Below, in pieces: positions 1 through 5,899 of a DNA stretch of 7,800 bases. Each line of letters opens with the position of its first letter. Position 1 is the stretch's first letter. Where the stretch lies: contig DUUU01000085.1 of NCBI GenBank assembly GCA_012841485.1, positions 1 through 7,800 of the forward strand, written 5' to 3'. The position numbers and the translations under genes are program-made. This DNA comes from Armatimonadota bacterium. GTDB taxonomy: Bacteria > Armatimonadota > JAAZEB01. The notes under the pieces are model-generated. The model worked only from the letters and a program-made list of their open reading frames with translations, was not told the origin of the DNA and did not search any database.

Positions 1-33
1 CACTCGTCCATTTCGCTGAGTGGCTCTCCAAAC

Positions 34-63
34 GCCGGCGGGGCCCCCGATGGGAGCCCCGCC
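34..63 (-). terminator. Likely hairpin terminator after the alkaline phosphatase gene
   Basis: A perfect 8-bp GC-only stem is formed by GGCGGGGC at 37-44 and GCCCCGCC at 56-63, with an inner CCC/GGG pairing possible in the loop. It lies about 25 bases beyond the minus-strand stop codon at 89-91. On the minus strand the stem is followed by CGGCGTTTGG, so the U-tract is only three bases long. This makes it a plausible but not classical intrinsic terminator. Nothing else is recognisable in bases 1-88. Confidence 0.5.
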
Positions 64-88
64 ATGGCCTCGCTATGCCGTTCCGCCT

Positions 89-1474
89 CTACTGCAGTAA
101 CTCGAAGATGAGCTTGCCGACCTCGGTGTTGTCGATGTAATCGCCGCGCACCGGGTCCTTGCCAACGACGCGCTTGGTGAGGGCCTCGGCCGCACGGCCG
201 CGGGCGTAGAGGGGCACCAGGCTGTTGGTGTGGCTCGTGCTATACCATTCCATGCCCGGCAGCTTGTTGACGCCGTTGCCTACCAACGGCTTCCACATCG
301 GCTGCGACTCTGGACCAGAGCCCGGCCCGGCCAGGTAGCCGGTTTCGTGATCGGCGGTGATGATCAGCACCGTCTCGTCCCAGTTGCTGTGCCGATTCAC
401 CCACTCCACCACGGCATCCACGGCGCGCAGGAAGTCGACGCCTTCCTCGATGAGGCGCCCAGACAGGTTGCCGTGGCCAGCGCCGTCGACCGAGCCTCCC
501 TCGATCATGACCACGAAGCCGTCGGGATCGTTATCCAGCACGTTCAGCGCCCCGCGCACCATGTCAGCAAGGGTGGGCACGCCTTCCGTGAGGGGAACCT
601 CAAACGGCGCGGCCTTCCTGTCACCAGGGCGCCCCAGCTGCAATGTGCTGCTCACCTGGGCCACGCCGCACACACGCTTGGGCGTATCGCCGGTCGCGAG
701 CGCCCGGAACGCATCGCGCGTCTCGATGAAGGTCCAGGGGTCGTCCACGCCGTCGCCGTCGGCATCGCCGCCCGCCTTGCCTGCCGTCAAGGCCGCCCAG
801 GTTGCCTCACCGCCCACGTACTTATAGTCGCCGGGGGTGTCCCTGCGCCGGCCGTCGTTCCGATACCAGGGATGGCCACAGCCCATGATCACGTCGGCCT
901 TGCTCCGCAACAGCATCTCCTGGGCAATCGCTTCATACTCATTGCGGCTGGGGTTGTGCGCCAGGAAAGCCGCCGGGGTCGCGTGACTGAACTGAACCGT
1001 GGTCACCACGCCCGTCGCCCGACCGAGCTCCTCCGCACGCTCCAACACCGTCTTCACCGGCACCTTGTCCGGGTCCATGGCGATATACCCGTTCCGCGTC
1101 TTGACGCCGGTGGCCATCGCTGTGGCCGCAGCCGCCGAATCGGTGACGCCCTTCTTCACATACTCGAAATCGGCCCATGCCTGCGCGGGATCGTAGCCCT
1201 TGCCGGTGGCACAGTAGGTACTGACCCCCAGCTTGACGGGGAACTGATCCAGGCTCAGGCGGCCCTTGGCGCCATGCAAGTAGAGACCAACCGCCTCCAT
1301 CTGGGGAAAGCCGCATCCGTCCGCGATCATCAAGACGATATTCCTGACCGGCTTGCCGGTGGGCGCGCCCGCGGGCGCGCTCGCCAGACGTGTGTCGAGC
1401 CCAGCCACTGCCAGAAGCACGCCTGTTGCCAGGAGCAACCACCGGGTGTTTACCCGAATACGCTGTGTCTGCAT
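89..1474 (-). CDS. phoA: Secreted alkaline phosphatase, PhoA family
   Basis: This 461-residue metal-dependent phosphomonoesterase would release inorganic phosphate from organic phosphates outside the cytoplasm. I chose the ATG at 1474 because GGAGGAGG (1485-1492) stands about 10 bases upstream, and because the protein then begins with a Sec-type signal: a basic n-region (residues 1-11), hydrophobic WLLLATGVLLAVAGL (12-26), then a small-residue c-region. The open frame upstream of it has no signal or homology. All family motifs are seen. ADGCG carries metal ligand D52, and TDSAAAATA carries nucleophile S113. SHATPAA has H164 and T166 where E. coli PhoA has D153 and T155. HNPSR places R177 at the phosphate-binding Arg166. 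EGGSVDGAGH gives E325, D330 and H334. ADHE gives D375 and H376, and TSHT gives H415. Residue G331 replaces E. coli K328, and D153-to-His is also common in other branches of the family. An acidic loop, DADGDGVDD (237-245), resembles a calcium-binding loop. The gene has its own promoter and is probably monocistronic. The symbol denotes family membership, not proven orthology. Confidence 0.93.
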   Translation of the reverse strand: MQTQRIRVNTRWLLLATGVLLAVAGLDTRLASAPAGAPTGKPVRNIVLMIADGCGFPQMEAVGLYLHGAKGRLSLDQFPVKLGVSTYCATGKGYDPAQAWADFEYVKKGVTDSAAAATAMATGVKTRNGYIAMDPDKVPVKTVLERAEELGRATGVVTTVQFSHATPAAFLAHNPSRNEYEAIAQEMLLRSKADVIMGCGHPWYRNDGRRRDTPGDYKYVGGEATWAALTAGKAGGDADGDGVDDPWTFIETRDAFRALATGDTPKRVCGVAQVSSTLQLGRPGDRKAAPFEVPLTEGVPTLADMVRGALNVLDNDPDGFVVMIEGGSVDGAGHGNLSGRLIEEGVDFLRAVDAVVEWVNRHSNWDETVLIITADHETGYLAGPGSGPESQPMWKPLVGNGVNKLPGMEWYSTSHTNSLVPLYARGRAAEALTKRVVGKDPVRGDYIDNTEVGKLIFELLQ

Positions 1475-1526
1475 AGGCACTTCGCCTCCTCCGGTGCCGA
1501 TGGTGGGGTTGATCAGCACCACTCCC

Positions 1527-1555
1527 AGTCTACTACACCCCTGCGGCGGAGTCAA
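1527..1555 (-). promoter_or_regulatory. Sigma70-type promoter of the alkaline phosphatase gene
   Basis: On the minus strand TTGACT (1555 down to 1550) is followed after exactly 17 bases by TAGACT (1532 down to 1527). These match the -35 and -10 consensus at 5 of 6 and 4 of 6 positions. Transcription would start near 1520 and leave a leader of about 45 bases containing the GGAGGAGG ribosome site. I did not recognise a convincing pho box, so phosphate control cannot be claimed. Confidence 0.5.
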
Positions 1556-1698
1556 CGCACGTCTCCACACGCTGAGGTCGGGCGGTCCACCCGCCCGCGC
1601 GCCGGCTTTGATACCACGGATGAAGGGGGCGAACACGGATGGGCAGTGCAAGGCCCTGTCGTCGCACGGACCATCCGGGGGGCATCCGCCAGTCCTCG

Positions 1699-1723
1699 CG
1701 CGCGGTGCTAGAAGCGCCGCGCG
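1699..1723 (-). terminator. GC-rich hairpin after the GH20 gene, possible terminator
   Basis: CGCGCGG (1699-1705) pairs with CCGCGCG (1717-1723). The stem extends inward by two more pairs past one A-C mismatch (minus strand), around a 5-base loop. It begins about 20 bases after the minus-strand stop codon of the hexosaminidase gene at 1746. No U-tract follows, so termination here is uncertain. A run of nine C (1730-1738) lies between the stop codon and the stem. The rest of the 1475-1745 gap holds only the phosphatase promoter and leader. Confidence 0.35.
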
Positions 1724-1745
1724 ACGCCTCCCCCCCCCGCTATCC

Positions 1746-3620
1746 TCAGAAGACGCGGGAACCGGTCGCCAGGGCCCGGTAAGAGAGAGAACGAACCGGC
1801 AGGTAGGCGCCTTTGCGCCACTCGTCAAGCTCAGGGATGCTCTGCACGGTGCCCTCCAGGTATTCCCCAATTCGCCGGGCCAACTCGCGGTAGCGCTCCG
1901 CCTGGCCGGCCAGGCGGATCTGAATCACCTCCAGGCCAAGGGGCTGATGGCGCGCCAGCCATAGGGCGCGATAGGAACGCGCCAGATCCTCTACCAGCGC
2001 GACCAGCCCGGGCACCTCCTCGCGCACGGCCGCTAGTGCATCGCGATCCCCTGCGGTCCACGCATCCAGAAGCCGCGCCGCCAGCTCCGTTTTTGCAGCG
2101 AAGAGCCGGGCCACCCGCCAGGCGTGCCCCAGATCACCGGCGGCCCGATCCTCGCGGTGCGCCTCCAGGTCGCGCGCCACGCCCTCATAGTGGGCTGATG
2201 CCTCGTGCAGCGCCTCGGTCCCCTCACGCGCGGCATGGCGCAGGTAGATGGCCAGCATCGGATCGTCCCAGAGAAGGCTGCACGCCTGCAACGGCCCGTT
2301 GATCCGCGCGGCGGTGCGATGCGCCGCCAGGTCAGACCCGCAGACGGCGCGAAACCGCCGGGCCAGGGCTTCTTCCTCCGCGCTGCCATCGCCGAAGCAT
2401 TTCTCCGCCACGTAGGCCAGGCCCGCCAGGTTGGAGTCCACATCCCAGAAGCCGCCATCATCCGACCAGAGGGCGAAGATCATCTCCTTGAGGCCGGCCG
2501 AGCGGCACGCCTGGATGCACGCGCCCGCGTTGCGCTCGGTGCGTGCCCAGTCATGCCACGGCGTCGGCCAGCTCCAGACGGCGGAGGCCATCACCGGCTC
2601 GTAGCCCAGATCGCGGTGCTTGCGGATGCGCTCCTCGTAATGCACCGGGGAATCGCTGTAGTAATCCCAGTAGGCCAGATCCACATCCGCGGGCAGGGCG
2701 CGGCGCACCGCGTCGGGAATGCGGCTCTCCCGATCATAGTGCGTGCCGGACGTGCCCGCCAGTCGGAAGAGAACATCCGACCAGATCATCGGGCGCACGC
2801 CGTGCGCGCGGCAGATCTCGGCAACCCGGCCCAGATGCTCCACATAGAGATTCAGGCCACTCCGATAGCCGTGCCGGTCGAGCGAGCGGCCGCGACCCAG
2901 GTCGTAGGTCTCGTCCATGCCCAGGTGCAACCGTCGGGAGCGGAAGACCTCGGCCCAGTGCGCAACCATCTTCTCCACCAGCTCGTACGTCCTGGGCTCG
3001 CCCACCAGGAGAGTGTGCTCGGTATCGCGCACGCCCGCGTAGGGCGCCCATTTGAGCATCTGCTCCAGGTGGCCGAGTGCCTGGATCGCCCCCACCAGCT
3101 CGATGCCCAGGCCGGCGGCGTAGGCATCCAGGTCGCGCAGCTCCTCGCGGGTGTAGGCTCCCCGCAGGTAGCCGAAGCAGGACTCGTCCGGGAGGGAATA
3201 GCCTGCCTCGGTGTAGACCATCGCCGTATCAAACCCCAAGAGCGCCAGACGCCGGAGCCACTTGCGCAGGTGCTCGGAGGTAACCGTGGCGTTGTGCCCG
3301 CAATCGAGCAACACTCCCAGGGTCGAAAACGCCGGACCGTCGGCCACCGTGGCGCCCTCTCCCACGAGGCCGGCGAGTAGCGTGCCGAGGGCCCGCCCGG
3401 CGTGCGACAGGCGGCCATAGCGGATCACGGCGGTTCCCGCGCGCCGCTCGATAGAGAAGCCCTCGCGAGACGACTCATGGTAGAAGGTGATGGCCAGGCC
3501 ATGGCGCGCGGCGTCTTTGCGGATGGGATACTCCTCGCCGAGCGCGCGCAACAGCGGGTGCAACTCCGCCGGCGTGCCCTCGGTGGTCCAGGTCAGCTCG
3601 ATCCCGTTGATGGATCCCAT
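1746..3620 (-). CDS. Cytoplasmic family 20 glycoside hydrolase (GH20C-like exo-beta-N-acetylhexosaminidase)
   Basis: This 624-residue protein is predicted to remove terminal beta-linked GlcNAc or GalNAc from small glycans. An N-terminal alpha/beta domain (about 1-95) of the kind that precedes GH20 barrels is followed by a TIM barrel (about 98-400). The barrel opens with LGVLLDCGHN and carries the family's catalytic Asp-Glu pair in LHLGMDET (D236, E237); in GH20 these orient the substrate acetamido group and act as general acid. Aromatic subsite residues are visible in MIWSD (W280), AYWDYY (W318) and ALWSDDGG (W385). A helical C-terminal region (about 405-600) completes it. No signal peptide or membrane segment is present, and the length and architecture suit the intracellular GH20C group of Firmicutes. 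The ATG at 3620 has GAGGAG (3629-3634) eight bases upstream. The frame is open further upstream but there overlaps the SIS gene and lacks homology. The 17-base gap to that gene indicates co-transcription. The family call is firm; the exact substrate is inferred. Confidence 0.85.
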   Translation of the reverse strand: MGSINGIELTWTTEGTPAELHPLLRALGEEYPIRKDAARHGLAITFYHESSREGFSIERRAGTAVIRYGRLSHAGRALGTLLAGLVGEGATVADGPAFSTLGVLLDCGHNATVTSEHLRKWLRRLALLGFDTAMVYTEAGYSLPDESCFGYLRGAYTREELRDLDAYAAGLGIELVGAIQALGHLEQMLKWAPYAGVRDTEHTLLVGEPRTYELVEKMVAHWAEVFRSRRLHLGMDETYDLGRGRSLDRHGYRSGLNLYVEHLGRVAEICRAHGVRPMIWSDVLFRLAGTSGTHYDRESRIPDAVRRALPADVDLAYWDYYSDSPVHYEERIRKHRDLGYEPVMASAVWSWPTPWHDWARTERNAGACIQACRSAGLKEMIFALWSDDGGFWDVDSNLAGLAYVAEKCFGDGSAEEEALARRFRAVCGSDLAAHRTAARINGPLQACSLLWDDPMLAIYLRHAAREGTEALHEASAHYEGVARDLEAHREDRAAGDLGHAWRVARLFAAKTELAARLLDAWTAGDRDALAAVREEVPGLVALVEDLARSYRALWLARHQPLGLEVIQIRLAGQAERYRELARRIGEYLEGTVQSIPELDEWRKGAYLPVRSLSYRALATGSRVF

Positions 3621-3637
3621 GGCGCACTCTCCTCTCT

Positions 3638-5470
3638 TCAGGCGCGATCCGGCTCCTCGCTGGAACCCGATACCAAGGCACCCCCCTCGGCCTTCGCCTG
3701 CCGCAGCCGGCGCACCGTCTCGGCGACAGGCGAGGGCTTCTCCTGCCCCGGGGTCACCGCGCGCGCCAGGTATTCCATCGTCTCGTGCAGGGCGTAGCAC
3801 GCGATTTCGTAGTCCACGCCGGCCAGCTCCGAGATCAGGCGCGTGCCGCGGTCGATGAGCTTCTTGTTTGTGGCTTCAACGTTCGCCATCCAGTTGCTCG
3901 TCAGCCGCCCGAGGCACCCCATCGTCGCGGTGGAAAGGGTGTTGAGCACCAGTTTTACCGCCAGGCGGTTCCAGATTCCCAAGGGGGTTTGGGGAGGCCG
4001 GCAGGGGACGTGCACCACGCGCTCTACCTGGGGGAGCAACGCGGCGTCCGCGCCGATGACCACGGCCAGGCGCCGGCGATACGGCTGCGCTGCCGCAGTG
4101 AAGGCGCTCCACCACGCGCTGAACTCTGGAGCATGAATTTCGCGGCTCAGGAGAACGGCCGCCGCCGCAGAGTCGGGCGCTTCAAAGCGGGAGGGGTCCT
4201 CCTCACAGCCGATGAGGAACTTCAGGATCTCGCCCCGTCCCAGGCGAGGCGGGTTCGCTCGGGCGCTGGGCGGGCCCTGGAGCTCCTCATAGCACGCCTG
4301 GTCCCACTCCAGACAGCGCGGCTCCCGGCAGAGGACCTGCCGCCAGGCGGCTGGCGTCTCCAGGAGCGGGTTCTTGACGAACGCCCACGATGGGGGTGCC
4401 ACCGGGTCGTCGCATTTGCGGAAAGGCGGGAGCATGAAAGTCGGCGCGCGTTCAGTGGTATCGGTGAAGATATCCAGCAGGCAATCGGAGGCGTAGTAGG
4501 TCATGCGCCCCCGGGCGGCATACAGGTCGCGCTCGATGGTCACCCACTCGGCGATGGCATCCGCCGCCTCCGGGCGAGCGAGATCGGCGAGCAGCGCTGT
4601 AAAGCGAGCGGCGGGATCCCCGGGGGTTCGCCACTCGCCGGGCAGCGCGGAGAGGGTGTCGCGGGGTAGAAGCTCGGGGAGCAGCGTGATGAGCGCCTCC
4701 TCCAGCGCCGATCCCACGACCAGCAGCTCCGCGGTCGTGGCCTGCATACGGGTGGATCCGGCGACCGCCATCGGGCCGGAAGTCAGGTCCAGTGTGGTGA
4801 CGGCCGGGCACTCGATTACCTCGCGCGAGCGTTCGATGTGCCGGGCGAGAATCTCGGCGGGGTTGTTGAAGACGAAGAAGGGGCGTGCGCCACGGGCCAG
4901 CGCCTCGTGGATCGTGCCGATCACCGAGGAAGTCTCGCCGCCTTCGCTGATGCCGACGAGAACGTCTCCGGCCCCCAGACCCGCCTCTGCCACCTGCCTG
5001 CGCCCGAAGGAGGCATAGTCCTCGAAGTTCTCGACCGAGCGGATCAGGGCATAGTCGCCGCCGGTCATCAGGCTGCAGACACGCTCCGCGAGAGCGGCAC
5101 TGGCCTGCTCGAGCGCATGAGAATGGCTCCCTAGATGCCGCCAGAAGCGCCGCCAGCACGCCTCCAGCAGGATGCTGAGCCGCCCGGTCGCGCCGCACCC
5201 GGAGAAGCAAACGCGCCTGCCCGCACGGATCGCCTCGATGAGCGCCGCCACGAGCGACCGGTACTCCGCGCACTGGAACGTGCGCGAGGCGCTCGCCCTC
5301 ACGTCCTCGTCCACGGCCTGTAGCATCCGGATCCCGGCGCGCAGGTTGCGTTGTAGCGTCTCGGCCAGGCCTCGGGTGCGGGGGTGTGATTGCTCGGTCG
5401 GCAACATTCCTAGGCGGAACTGCGTCTCGTGCTTTAGGAAGTGCTCGGCTTTCCGGCGGTACTCCTCCAT
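3638..5470 (-). CDS. Double-SIS-domain protein related to MurNAc-6-phosphate etherase and glucokinase regulatory protein
   Basis: This 610-residue cytoplasmic protein of the MurQ/GKRP superfamily binds phosphosugars through SIS (sugar isomerase) domains. The N-terminus has the MurQ-type lead-in LPTEQSHPRT (23-32). The first SIS domain (about 80-260) contains SGCGATGRLS (90-99), VENFED (146-151), GISEGGETSSVIG (173-185) and SGPMAVAGSTRMQATTAE (231-248). The second domain (about 300-520) ends in LVLNTLSTATMGCLGRL (507-523) and VEATNKKLIDRG (531-542), which closely follow the MurQ C-terminal signature. A helical tail comes after residue 550. MurQ itself has about 300 residues and one SIS domain, whereas animal GKRP has two and about 625 residues; the length and layout here match GKRP better. 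Activity could be lactyl-ether cleavage of MurNAc-6-P or ligand-dependent regulation of a sugar kinase; the sequence does not decide. The ATG at 5470 has GGAGG (5481-5485) 10 bases upstream and lies about 90 bases after a strong promoter. It is the first gene of an operon with the downstream hexosaminidase. Confidence 0.82.
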   Translation of the reverse strand: MEEYRRKAEHFLKHETQFRLGMLPTEQSHPRTRGLAETLQRNLRAGIRMLQAVDEDVRASASRTFQCAEYRSLVAALIEAIRAGRRVCFSGCGATGRLSILLEACWRRFWRHLGSHSHALEQASAALAERVCSLMTGGDYALIRSVENFEDYASFGRRQVAEAGLGAGDVLVGISEGGETSSVIGTIHEALARGARPFFVFNNPAEILARHIERSREVIECPAVTTLDLTSGPMAVAGSTRMQATTAELLVVGSALEEALITLLPELLPRDTLSALPGEWRTPGDPAARFTALLADLARPEAADAIAEWVTIERDLYAARGRMTYYASDCLLDIFTDTTERAPTFMLPPFRKCDDPVAPPSWAFVKNPLLETPAAWRQVLCREPRCLEWDQACYEELQGPPSARANPPRLGRGEILKFLIGCEEDPSRFEAPDSAAAAVLLSREIHAPEFSAWWSAFTAAAQPYRRRLAVVIGADAALLPQVERVVHVPCRPPQTPLGIWNRLAVKLVLNTLSTATMGCLGRLTSNWMANVEATNKKLIDRGTRLISELAGVDYEIACYALHETMEYLARAVTPGQEKPSPVAETVRRLRQAKAEGGALVSGSSEEPDRA

Positions 5471-5567
5471 GGTGTTGGGTCCTCCGTGCTCTTCTTCGTC
5501 TCTCAGGGGGCTTCTGCTTCCTACATGGCGGACAGTTTGAAGCGCAGCCAACCGCTCTTCGCGCGGG

Positions 5568-5596
5568 ATCTTACGCCGGATTGGCGTGTCTGTCAA
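5568..5596 (-). promoter_or_regulatory. Strong sigma70-type promoter of the SIS-GH20 operon
   Basis: On the minus strand a perfect -35 box TTGACA (5596 down to 5591) is separated by exactly 17 bases from TAAGAT (5573 down to 5568), which matches 5 of 6 bases of TATAAT. Transcription would begin near 5561 and give a leader of about 90 bases before the ATG at 5470. The promoter also argues against any start codon upstream of 5561 for the SIS gene. The hairpin array lies immediately upstream of the -35 box and so outside this transcript. Confidence 0.72.
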
Positions 5597-5602
5597 GCGC
5601 AT

Positions 5603-5753
5603 CCCTACCGGGGCGGAGATTCACACCCGCGCGGGCTTCAGACCCGCGCTGCTTCCCGGTGTCTCCCGGGCGCGGATGTTACCTCCGCGCGATGCTTACC
5701 AGCATTCCCACGGCGCAGGTGTTTACGTCCGCGCGGTTCACGCCCCCCTGCGC
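5603..5753. repeat. Cluster of chained short hairpins (interspersed palindromic repeat family)
   Basis: Consecutive small inverted repeats nearly fill this interval. The clearest has arms GCGCGGG and CCCGCGC (5629-5635, 5643-5649). The second has CCCGG and CCGGG (5655-5659, 5666-5670), and the third GCGCGGA and TCCGCGC (5670-5676, 5684-5690). The fourth has ATGCT and AGCAT around a TACC loop (5692-5696, 5701-5705). The fifth is an imperfect copy of the third (5713-5734). Weaker units flank them: CCC/GGG around TACC at 5603-5612, GCGG/CCGC at 5613-5630, and GCGC/GCGC at 5731-5753. The three main GCGCGG units start 41 and 43 bases apart. Neighbouring hairpins share arm bases, which creates palindromes such as CCCGCGCGGG (5626-5635). 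Arms differ between units but keep pairing, and loops recur (TTACC or TACC, and TTCA). There is no constant repeat with unique spacers, so this is not CRISPR. It most resembles REP-like palindromic clusters. Confidence 0.7.
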
Positions 5754-5839
5754 AACATGGCGTATAGCCGCCAGGCATCCGGGCGATCCCTTCTCTCCCC
5801 TCCCTGCAATCCGCAGTCTCACCCGAAGGCGCCGATGTT

Positions 5840-5876
5840 TCGTCTAGACGAGCGAGTGGAATAGGGAATCGCTCGT
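5840..5876. promoter_or_regulatory. Overlapping inverted repeats before the fasciclin gene, possible operator
   Basis: A perfect 12-base palindrome, TCGTCTAGACGA (5840-5851), overlaps the left arm of a second inverted repeat, ACGAGCGA (5848-5855) with TCGCTCGT (5869-5876). The second repeat ends about 10 bases before the GAGGAG ribosome site at 5887. The overlap would allow two exclusive structures in RNA, or adjacent binding sites for a dimeric regulator in DNA. I could not find a convincing -35/-10 pair for the fasciclin gene, so the relation to its promoter is unknown. Confidence 0.4.
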
Positions 5877-5899
5877 TGGCCCTTCCGAGGAGAAGAAGG

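Larger units (their letters stand above)
5471..5899. other. Divergent intergenic region with promoter, hairpin array and palindromes
   Basis: This stretch of 429 bases separates the minus-strand SIS/GH20 operon from the plus-strand fasciclin gene. From left to right it holds the SIS leader, the SIS promoter, a run of short chained hairpins, about 85 bases without visible structure (5754-5839), and two overlapping inverted repeats just before the fasciclin ribosome site. Short open frames cross it on both strands, but none has a good ribosome site or a protein-like composition, and I support no gene here. Confidence 0.75.

Noticed and set aside
230..1711. Long plus-strand open frame of 493 codons opposite the alkaline phosphatase
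   Set aside because: It is a shadow of the high-GC phosphatase gene: the opposite strand has all phosphatase motifs, a ribosome site and a promoter, while this frame is His/Arg-rich without recognisable motifs.
1730..1738. Run of nine C as a phase-variation tract
   Set aside because: It lies in the gap after the GH20 stop codon, outside any coding sequence or promoter spacer, so slippage would have no clear effect.
1475..1870. N-terminal extension of the phosphatase frame upstream of the ATG at 1474
   Set aside because: It would bury the signal peptide inside the protein, it overlaps the promoter and the end of the GH20 gene, and the extension has no homology; the ATG at 1474 has an excellent ribosome site.
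2205..3380. Plus-strand open frame of 391 codons opposite the GH20 gene
   Set aside because: It is antisense to a convincing GH20 coding sequence, with composition typical of a GC-driven shadow frame.
3621..3800. N-terminal extension of the GH20 frame to an ATG at 3800
   Set aside because: It overlaps the SIS gene in another frame and has random-looking sequence; the ATG at 3620 has GAGGAG at the right distance.
3785..4669. Plus-strand open frame of 294 codons opposite the SIS gene
   Set aside because: It is antisense to conserved SIS motifs, with no ribosome site and no recognisable domain.
5471..5602. N-terminal extension of the SIS frame to a start at 5602
   Set aside because: This start would lie upstream of the TTGACA/TAAGAT promoter and its transcription start, whereas the ATG at 5470 has GGAGG upstream.
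5603..5753. CRISPR array
   Set aside because: The units are short self-complementary hairpins with changing arms, without a constant repeat or unique spacers, and no cas genes are nearby.
5586..5864. Small plus-strand open frames through the hairpin cluster
   Set aside because: Their codons are dictated by the inverted repeats, and there is no ribosome site or protein-like pattern.
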